Assembly (NCBI GenBank): GCA_018065185.1
Contig: JAGHTU010000017.1
Span: 1-56,961 of the forward strand
DNA: 56,961 nt
Direction of reading: 5' to 3'
Origin: Candidatus Equicola faecalis
Lineage (GTDB): Bacteria; Bacteroidota; Bacteroidia; Bacteroidales; Bacteroidaceae
How positions within the stretch are numbered: the stretch's first letter is position 1; every line of letters begins with the position of its first letter. This document shows positions 51,139-56,961 of this stretch, piece by piece. The translations under genes were made by a program, and so were the position numbers. Below the pieces are notes generated by a model, which saw only the letters and a list, made by a program, of their open reading frames with translations, ran no database searches and was not told the DNA's origin.

Positions 51139-51545
51139 CTAGAAAATTCGTTATAAAATTCCCTGCCGAACAGACAGGCGACTCCCTGACATACAATCTT
51201 ATCAAGAAGTTTGATATCCGCATCAATATCCTCAAGGCAGATATCGATGCCGGGCGGAGTGGTACGCTACTGATTGAACTCAATGCCGAAGAGGAAAAGA
51301 TACAGGCTGCTGTGGATTATATCTCATCACAGGGGATGGACATCAGTCCTGTGGAGACAAAGATAAAGCTTGAAGCAGAGAAATGTATCAGTTGCGGAGC
51401 ATGCACGTCAAGTTGCCTGTCGGGAGCGTTGAGCATAAGTGCGCCCGACTGGAATCTACGCTTTGAGCCTGAGAAATGTATTGTTTGCAAACTGTGCCTC
51501 AAAGCCTGTCCGCTGCAACTATTCAAGATAGAGTTCTCCGAATAA
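51135..51545 (+). CDS. NIL-domain [4Fe-4S] ferredoxin of the homocysteine pathway
   Basis: A 136-residue protein. Residues 1-78 form a NIL domain (KFVIKFPAEQTGDSLTYNLI). Two [4Fe-4S] motifs follow: CISCGACTSSC and CIVCKLCLKACP. It delivers electrons or sulfur to the DUF39 partner encoded directly upstream with a 4-base overlap. The same gene pair occurs in methanogens and other anaerobes. Confidence 0.87.
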   Translation: MTRKFVIKFPAEQTGDSLTYNLIKKFDIRINILKADIDAGRSGTLLIELNAEEEKIQAAVDYISSQGMDISPVETKIKLEAEKCISCGACTSSCLSGALSISAPDWNLRFEPEKCIVCKLCLKACPLQLFKIEFSE

Positions 51546-51563
51546 AAAGGTTTTTGTGAATTT

Positions 51564-52298
51564 ATGGAACGGCATGCTTTTTACGTAAACTACAAAGATA
51601 CGGACTTGTGTATTGCCGTTGATGAGGATTCCTATAAGGAAGAAATACCGCAGATGGCGCTGGAGTTTTGTTGCCACTTACGTGATGCAATGGATGCTTA
51701 TCTCATTACCGATACGGAATACCATAAATCCCTAACTCCCTATTACCCCAGACACACGTCAGGAATCGAAGATGAGGTGCGGGAAGTGCTGGAGCACATG
51801 TCGATGGCTGGCGAAAGGGCAGGCATCGGTCCTATGGGAGCCGTAGCGGGGGCTTTCAACCTTTATTTGGCACAACACCTGAATAAGGCTTTCACGCCCA
51901 GCGAACTGATAATAGAAAATGGTGGAGACATCTATGCCGAGGCACAGGAGGCACTTAACGTCAGCATCTTTGCCAACACCTCACCACTTTCAAACAAGGT
52001 GGGGTTTACTGTTCCTGCCGACTGTTTTCCACTTGGCATATGCACCTCATCAGGCACTTGCGGACACTCTTTCTCAATGGGAAAGGCTGATGCCGTGATG
52101 GTGATGTGCAAGGATGTGCTTGTGGCAGATGCCATGGCGACAGCAATAGCCAATCAGGTGCAGACGGAAGATGATGTAGCCCGCGTCATTGAGACATTGA
52201 ATGATGACGGACTGTTCTCTGTCTGTATCATAAAAGGCGAGAAAGTGGCAGTAAAAGGCGAACTGCCGTTGAAAGTATTTAAGGGAACAGGGCTATGA
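51564..52298 (+). CDS. UPF0280 (COG2122, ApbE-like) protein
   Basis: A 244-residue protein of the UPF0280 family with an ApbE-like fold. Motifs: GAVAGAFNLYLAQHL, IENGGDIYAEA, CTSSGTCGHSFSMGKADAVMV and VADAMATAIANQV. COG2122 proteins belong to the alternative homocysteine pathway with DUF39. It follows the NIL-ferredoxin gene after 18 bases and ends in a 7-bp tandem repeat tract. It is the last gene of the set before the FNT gene. Confidence 0.85.
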   Translation: MERHAFYVNYKDTDLCIAVDEDSYKEEIPQMALEFCCHLRDAMDAYLITDTEYHKSLTPYYPRHTSGIEDEVREVLEHMSMAGERAGIGPMGAVAGAFNLYLAQHLNKAFTPSELIIENGGDIYAEAQEALNVSIFANTSPLSNKVGFTVPADCFPLGICTSSGTCGHSFSMGKADAVMVMCKDVLVADAMATAIANQVQTEDDVARVIETLNDDGLFSVCIIKGEKVAVKGELPLKVFKGTGL

Positions 52299-52353
52299 GT
52301 TATAAGTTATGAGTTATGAGTTATCAGTTATCAGTTATAAGTTATCAGTTATA
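52298..52353 (+). repeat. Tandem 7-bp repeat, eight copies of AGTTATN
   Basis: Eight units of AGTTAT plus G, C or A cover 52298-52353, with a degenerate ninth to 52360. The tract begins in the UPF0280 stop codon and ends shortly before the FNT start, so slippage would change the spacing between the genes. Units are identical except for the last base. Confidence 0.85.
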
Positions 52354-52371
52354 AGTAATAAATAATAGATC

Positions 52372-52971
52372 ATGAAAATATTACGTTCTTCTTTTCTTGC
52401 CGGTGTGTGTATCGGTATTGCAGGCTTTGGGTATTTAGCAGAAAAAAGTATCATTGGATCTGTGCTTTTTGCTTTTGGACTGCTGGCTGTGGTGCATTAT
52501 GGCTTGAAACTATACACCGGTACGGCAGGGTTTATTAAGAAAGGGGAGTGGGGGAGTCTGCTACTCATACTGCTGGGCAATATCATCGGTTGCCTGTTCG
52601 TATCGCTCATTGCTCGTGTCTCACCCATGCCATTGCAGGAGACAGCGCAGGGCATTCTTGAAGCCCGACTGCGGACGGGTGCTGTCTCATGTGGCATACT
52701 CGCTATCGGATGTGGGTTTATCATGACTACTGCCGTTACCTTCGGTCGCCGACAGCAATACTTGCCACTTTTGTTTGGTGTGCCATTGTTCATCATGTGT
52801 GGCTTCCCACACTGTATAGCAGATGTGTTCTACTATCTCTGTGCGCCGGTGGACTTCCTAAGTAGCCATGCCGTAGAAATCCTACTCCTGTATGTGGCAA
52901 TAGTGATAGGTAATTTTATAGGATGTAATTTGTTTAGATGTGTTTTATCTGACTCCGCGCCTCATCAGTGA
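52372..52971 (+). CDS. Formate/nitrite-transporter-family membrane protein
   Basis: A 199-residue membrane protein with about six helices and FNT-type features: SFLAGVCIGIAGFGY in the first helix, an ELFTGN-equivalent LKLYTGTAGF in helix 2, and GNIIGCLFVSL and GNFIGCNLFRC in later helices. It is shorter than most FNT channels (about 250-280). The family carries formate, nitrite or hydrosulfide; a sulfide role would suit the neighbouring homocysteine genes but is inference. It ends inside the convergent tetR gene (38-base overlap). Confidence 0.72.
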   Translation: MKILRSSFLAGVCIGIAGFGYLAEKSIIGSVLFAFGLLAVVHYGLKLYTGTAGFIKKGEWGSLLLILLGNIIGCLFVSLIARVSPMPLQETAQGILEARLRTGAVSCGILAIGCGFIMTTAVTFGRRQQYLPLLFGVPLFIMCGFPHCIADVFYYLCAPVDFLSSHAVEILLLYVAIVIGNFIGCNLFRCVLSDSAPHQ

Positions 52972-53527
52972 GCAACCCGCGGAACTGTACGAGCGTGAAA
53001 CTCCTGAAGAAATCAATCATTGGGTAGCGCAGATAAAACTTTTCCTTCATAAAAGCGCGTTTGTTCATTTCCACTACGTCAAGGAATAGTTTATAATCTA
53101 CATCCTTGCGGAACACTCCTTGCTTTACACCTTCACGGAAGAATCGCATCACGCCTTTTCTTTCATCTTTGTGATGCTTGTTGAGATAAGCCTTTACACG
53201 AGGGTAGAAGGCTATATCTTCGTAAAAAAGAGGGTTGATGAGCGGCAGGGTGTCTGTCTGTACCCTGAACGTATGGTATAGGATTTTAAGGATATCTCCA
53301 TTACATTCTGCCACCATTTCTGCGCGCTTTTTATCTTCATCGTCAATAAACTTGGAAAGAGCTGTGTACAGCAGTTCCTCCTTGTTCGGAAACAGTTCGT
53401 AAACGGTGCGTTTGGATATATGTAAGGCTTGCGCAATATCATCCATCTTGACATTTTTGATGCCATGTGTGAGAAACTGCTTGATGGCTTCTGCGAGTAT
53501 CACTTGTTTCGTACCGTCCTTATCCAT
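52934..53527 (-). CDS. TetR/AcrR-family regulator
   Basis: A 197-residue repressor with an N-terminal TetR HTH (NVKMDDIAQALHISKRTVYE, residues about 19-38, then LFPNKEELLYTALSKF) and a variable ligand-binding C-terminal part. It lies on the minus strand, and its 3' end overlaps the FNT gene. It is read toward that gene but is not co-transcribed. The target is unknown; the adjacent FNT gene, and the LolA-like gene 38 bases upstream on its own strand, are the obvious candidates. Confidence 0.88.
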   Translation of the reverse strand: MDKDGTKQVILAEAIKQFLTHGIKNVKMDDIAQALHISKRTVYELFPNKEELLYTALSKFIDDEDKKRAEMVAECNGDILKILYHTFRVQTDTLPLINPLFYEDIAFYPRVKAYLNKHHKDERKGVMRFFREGVKQGVFRKDVDYKLFLDVVEMNKRAFMKEKFYLRYPMIDFFRSFTLVQFRGLLTDEARSQIKHI

Positions 53528-53565
53528 AGACAGAATGATATGGCAGTCTATTATCTGATGCCGTT

Positions 53566-54174
53566 TTATCTAAGGTCAATTATCTCTGCTTGCGGAAAGT
53601 CCTTTGAGTTGAAGCGGAATATGGAATCGTTCAGCTTTGTCCGTTTGAAGTTCTTTACCGTGATGGTGGTCCATGTCTTTCCCTGCCTCATACGGATGAG
53701 TGATGGTACAAAAGTTTTCTTGTTTATCACAATCACCATTTCGCCTATACCTTTGCTCTTGTCCTGTCCTTTCAGCGTGACGGAATATGTGTCGCTATTT
53801 TCTGCCATGGTATAGGTATATCCTTTCTTGTAGAGGTAGATGAATGTGTAAGGATTGATGAGTTGCTGCTGTTCTGCATTTGGAGTAGTGACATTTACCT
53901 CCTCATTGTTCCTGAGGTAGGTCCATTGGGTCTTTCCGTCATACCATACCATGCCGGCAGGAATCTTTGCCATGAACTTGTTGTTCTTGACATATATCTC
54001 GCCTTTGGACGTCCCCATGATGGTGTTTTTTATCACAAACTCTGCCTGTGCACCGGATTTGCTGGTGAGCACAGCCGCTGTCTTATCCAGCACCTGTCTT
54101 GCCGTAAGGTTTCCCCCTGTTACATTCGTAGCAATCATGAGGGTGAGTGATAATATTACAAAAAGTTTTTTCAT
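53566..54174 (-). CDS. LolA-like outer-membrane lipoprotein carrier
   Basis: A 202-residue periplasmic protein with a Sec signal peptide (first about 20 residues). The LolA-type fold is recognisable from LTARQVLDKTAAVLTSKSGA, NKFMAKIPAGMVWYDGKTQW, FVPSLIRMRQGKTW and FRFNSKDFPQAEIIDLR. It would shuttle lipoproteins or glycolipids across the periplasm. The gene follows ftsK after 3 bases and is probably co-transcribed with it, a common Bacteroidetes order. Confidence 0.85.
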   Translation of the reverse strand: MKKLFVILSLTLMIATNVTGGNLTARQVLDKTAAVLTSKSGAQAEFVIKNTIMGTSKGEIYVKNNKFMAKIPAGMVWYDGKTQWTYLRNNEEVNVTTPNAEQQQLINPYTFIYLYKKGYTYTMAENSDTYSVTLKGQDKSKGIGEMVIVINKKTFVPSLIRMRQGKTWTTITVKNFKRTKLNDSIFRFNSKDFPQAEIIDLR

Positions 54175-54177
54175 ATC

Positions 54178-56625
54178 TTATTTGAGTTTATCCATAATAA
54201 TCTGCAGGGATGCTTCATCTTGAATATATACCTCGCGTGGTTTACTGCCACGTGCTGGGCCCACGATGCCGGCTTTCTCCATCTGGTCCATAAGTCGTCC
54301 AGCCCTATTATAACCTATAGAGAACTGACGTTGTATGTTGCTTGTCGAACCTATCTGCGACAGCATAATCATCCGTGCTGCTTCCTCAAACAGTGGGTCA
54401 ATAGGACCGAGGTCGTTGTTGCCGCCATCGCTGTCTTCGGACTGCGTGTCAGGTTCAGGCAACTCGAATGGACCGCCATACCCCTGTTGAGCTGAAATGA
54501 AATTGCTTATCCTCTCCACCTCTGGAGTGTCAAGGAAAGCACACTGCACACGCACGGGTTCTGTACCATTGAGGAACAGCATATCGCCACGGCCGATGAG
54601 TTGGTTTGCTCCCGGACGGTCAATAATGATACGTGAATCCACCATTGCACTGACCTTGAATGCCATACGTCCAGGGAAGTTGGCTTTTATGTTACCAGTA
54701 ATGATGCTCGTGGTCGGACGTTGCGTGGCTATGACCATGTGGATACCTACGGCACGTGCCAACTGTGCAATGCGTGTGATAGGCATTTCTATCTCACGGC
54801 CGGCTGTAAGTATGAGGTCGCCAAACTCATCAACGATTACCACGATATATGGCATATATCTGTGTCCGTGCAACGGATTGAGTTCGCGCTTCATGAATTT
54901 TGCATTATACTCCTTGATGTTCCTTGCCTTCACGCGTTTGAGTAGGTCGTAACGGTCGTCCATCTCCTTACAGAGCGAGTTGAGCGTATCCACCACCTTG
55001 TGCACATCGGTGATGATAGGTTCGTCTTCATTCCCCGGAGTACATGCAAGGAAATGACGGCTCAGCGAGGAGTATATGCTAAATTCCACTTTCTTCGGGT
55101 CGATAAGCACTATTTTCAGTTCGGCAGGATGCTTCTTGTACAGCAACGAACCGATGATGGCGTTCAGTCCTACTGATTTACCCTGCCCTGTGGCACCGGC
55201 AACGAGCAGATGCGGAATCTTTGCCAAGTCCACCATGAACACTTCGTTCGTAATAGTCTTTCCGAGTGCGATAGGCAGGTCCATGGTTGTTTCTTGGAAC
55301 TTGCGCGAGTTGAGTATGCTCTCCATTGACACGATGCGCGACTTTGCGTTAGGCACCTCAATACCTATCGTTCCCTTGCCCGGAATAGGGGCTATGATAC
55401 GTATGCCCTTTGCTGCAAGGCTGAGTGCGATGTCGTCTTCAAGGTTGCGTATCTTCGAAATCCTTATACCCGGTGCAGGAGTAATCTCGTAGAGAGTGAT
55501 GGTAGGACCGATAGTGGCTTTTATACTGCTTATCTCTACGCCGAACTGCAGAAGGACATTTATGATGCGGTTCTTGTTGTTCTCCTGTTCTTCCTGATCT
55601 ACATAGCTCTGTCCGTCACTGTCGTATTTCTGCAATAGGTTGAGGGTAGGGTAGTGATAACGGCTGAGTTCCTGTTTCGGGTCATAAGGCCCATCTGCAT
55701 TGCCTGTGGCTGTCACCAATGATGATGTACTGGCTTTTTCATCTCCCTCAGGAACCTCTATCTGCATATCCGGCTCTCCATTATCTGTTTCAACAGCAGA
55801 ATATGTGCCGGTGGAAAAAGGTATGTCTGTCGCCTCTTGTGCCTTTGGTTCTTCACCATCGTCCGTTGGCGATTGATTTTGCCATTCTATTGTTTCCGTT
55901 GAAGGATTGTCAAACACATCTTCTTCCTCCTCATCATCATCTTCGTTCTCCGCAGAGTTGGTATCAACGATATGCATAGGTATCTTATGAGGAAGAATAT
56001 CTATCGGTCTTAATGTACGGCGTATGACGTATATCGTCTCGTTACTTAGATAGACGAGGAAAGCGATGGCTATGATGATGATGAGCATCGTGAGCCCCGG
56101 CGTACCGAATATGTTCTTGAAGTATTCCGTCAGTTCTCCTCCATGTTTGCCCCCCAAATCGAAATGACAGTTGGCGAAGAATGGCGATAGGAACTGGGCA
56201 AATGCTATCGAACTCCATAGCATGAAAATCATCAGTCCGAAAAACCATTTCAGCAGATTAACTTTATACACACGCATGATTTTCACAGCAAGCAATATCA
56301 GGAACACTGGAATACAGAATGCTGATATGCCGAAACATTTTGACATGAAGAAGTAAGCTGTATGTGCACCGGCGGAATTGCAGTAATTGGCATATTCGTG
56401 TGTCTTATTTGCAAAATCTCCCTCGCGCAAGTGTTCAATGATGCTCTGGTCGGCTGCCCCTGTCGTAAAAAATGAAATGAACGAAATGAGCATAAATAAG
56501 GCTATACAAAGTATAATTATGCCTGATACTATTTGAATCTTCTCATTCTGGAATATATTTGAGAACCCCAAAACTTCCATCATTGATGATTGCTTCTTCG
56601 TGCTTCTTCGTGTCTTCTTTACCAT
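54178..56625 (-). CDS. ftsK: DNA translocase FtsK
   Basis: An 815-residue DNA pump for chromosome segregation at the septum. Four or so N-terminal membrane helices (about 30-200) and an acidic low-complexity linker (DDDEEEEDVFDNPST, about 230-245, then Glu/Asp-rich to about 300) precede the ATPase motor: VAGATGQGKSVGLNAIIG (Walker A) and VIVDEFGDLI (Walker B). The gamma winged-helix (about 750-815, ends SIGYNRAGRLMDQMEKAGIVGP) reads KOPS-like DNA. It is complete. A strong promoter lies 36 bases upstream of its start. Confidence 0.95.
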   Translation of the reverse strand: MVKKTRRSTKKQSSMMEVLGFSNIFQNEKIQIVSGIIILCIALFMLISFISFFTTGAADQSIIEHLREGDFANKTHEYANYCNSAGAHTAYFFMSKCFGISAFCIPVFLILLAVKIMRVYKVNLLKWFFGLMIFMLWSSIAFAQFLSPFFANCHFDLGGKHGGELTEYFKNIFGTPGLTMLIIIIAIAFLVYLSNETIYVIRRTLRPIDILPHKIPMHIVDTNSAENEDDDEEEEDVFDNPSTETIEWQNQSPTDDGEEPKAQEATDIPFSTGTYSAVETDNGEPDMQIEVPEGDEKASTSSLVTATGNADGPYDPKQELSRYHYPTLNLLQKYDSDGQSYVDQEEQENNKNRIINVLLQFGVEISSIKATIGPTITLYEITPAPGIRISKIRNLEDDIALSLAAKGIRIIAPIPGKGTIGIEVPNAKSRIVSMESILNSRKFQETTMDLPIALGKTITNEVFMVDLAKIPHLLVAGATGQGKSVGLNAIIGSLLYKKHPAELKIVLIDPKKVEFSIYSSLSRHFLACTPGNEDEPIITDVHKVVDTLNSLCKEMDDRYDLLKRVKARNIKEYNAKFMKRELNPLHGHRYMPYIVVIVDEFGDLILTAGREIEMPITRIAQLARAVGIHMVIATQRPTTSIITGNIKANFPGRMAFKVSAMVDSRIIIDRPGANQLIGRGDMLFLNGTEPVRVQCAFLDTPEVERISNFISAQQGYGGPFELPEPDTQSEDSDGGNNDLGPIDPLFEEAARMIMLSQIGSTSNIQRQFSIGYNRAGRLMDQMEKAGIVGPARGSKPREVYIQDEASLQIIMDKLK

Positions 56626-56961
56626 AATATCTCGTATGAAATGCTACTATTTTTCTAAAGTTACAAAATTAGTGTAAGGCGAGTGAAAAGCCAAATTTCC
56701 AAAGGAAAAGAGAATAAATATTTAAGAAAAATTTAAGAAAATCCAAACTTGTTTGAGTTTTTGCAAAATATTTAGACTCGTTGAAGACGTTAGTCTTTTG
56801 GCTTTTCAGAGCCGAAGCCTAATTTAAGTTCCTTTTCTTCCTCCGCACTTCGGCATAGTTCAAACAAGTTTGACTCTGCACTCAGTTTGTCGTCAGTTGG
56901 GCGAAGCCAAAGTTTGTGCAAATCCAGAATAAAGCAAAAAAAATAACTCCTGTTAATTTTA
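56626..56961. other. Upstream region of ftsK; no gene seen
   Basis: It contains the ftsK promoter (56662-56699) and, beyond it, A/T-rich DNA with two inverted 13/14-bp copies of the CAAACTTGTTTGA motif (56744-56756 and, as the complement, 56860-56873). These could be protein-binding sites or genomic filler repeats. No coding frame is supported up to the window end. Confidence 0.5.
56662..56699 (-). promoter_or_regulatory. Bacteroidetes-type promoter of ftsK-lolA
   Basis: On the minus strand TTTG, 20 bases, TAATTTTG match the Bacteroidetes promoter. The box lies 36 bases before the ftsK start and is nearly identical to the box at 49526-49563. Confidence 0.75.

Overview
The window looks like a chromosome segment of a Bacteroidales bacterium, most likely Prevotella-like. 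This rests on Bacteroidetes-type promoters (TTTG, 20 bases, TAnnTTTG), Bacteroides-type mobilisation genes and insertion sequences, a one-chain NfnAB-like oxidoreductase and the overall gene content. Genus is inference. No tRNA, rRNA or CRISPR array was recognised.

Left arm (1-about 8025). The end of a 2-hydroxyacyl-CoA dehydratase/activase is followed by an acetyltransferase remnant. A tight minus-strand operon then encodes a tripartite ABC-2 exporter (TolC-like porin, HlyD-like lipoprotein, double ATPase, two permeases) and, last, a phosphatidylserine-synthase-like protein with one altered motif residue.

Accessory region (about 8026-39100). It starts with debris: an IS5-like element with an internal deletion, the first 29 codons of a tyrosine recombinase next to a palindromic repeat cluster, and an IS4-like element. 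A block of seven co-oriented minus-strand genes follows: hipBA, plus a five-gene operon (MmcQ/YjbR, DUF5131, PAS, lipoprotein metallo-beta-lactamase-fold enzyme, AlaX-like editing protein). The two units share a 54-bp upstream box, so HipB may control both. A BRO-type antirepressor gene separates them from a plus-strand phage-defence operon of the type 4 BREX kind (17617-28511): brxP (PAPS-reductase-like, ferredoxin and DUF4007 modules), a small protein resembling the phosphorothioate-DNA-binding SBD of McrA-type enzymes, brxC, pglZ, a short brxL without a protease domain, an unknown small protein and a truncated SMC-like ATPase. IS630, itself carrying a nested IS982, ends the operon. Beyond lie minus-strand mobilisation and integration genes: two hypothetical proteins, relaxase, MobC, a highly structured oriT-like region, a primase/helicase-like ATPase, HTH proteins and a tyrosine integrase. 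The defence genes therefore probably travel on an integrative mobilisable element; a 10-bp direct repeat (11096 and 39059) is a weak candidate for its ends.

Right arm (about 39123-56961). This is housekeeping DNA: mnmE, crcB, nucleoside phosphorylase, NfnAB-like fusion, a four-helix-bundle protein, serS, prfA, aroE, phoH-like, a DUF5715 protein, an anaerobic homocysteine-synthesis gene set (DUF39, NIL-ferredoxin, UPF0280), an FNT-type channel, a TetR regulator, a LolA-like protein and ftsK. Two intergenic repeats stand out, a 4 x 22-bp hairpin array and an 8 x 7-bp tandem repeat, as do two near-identical 38-bp promoters.
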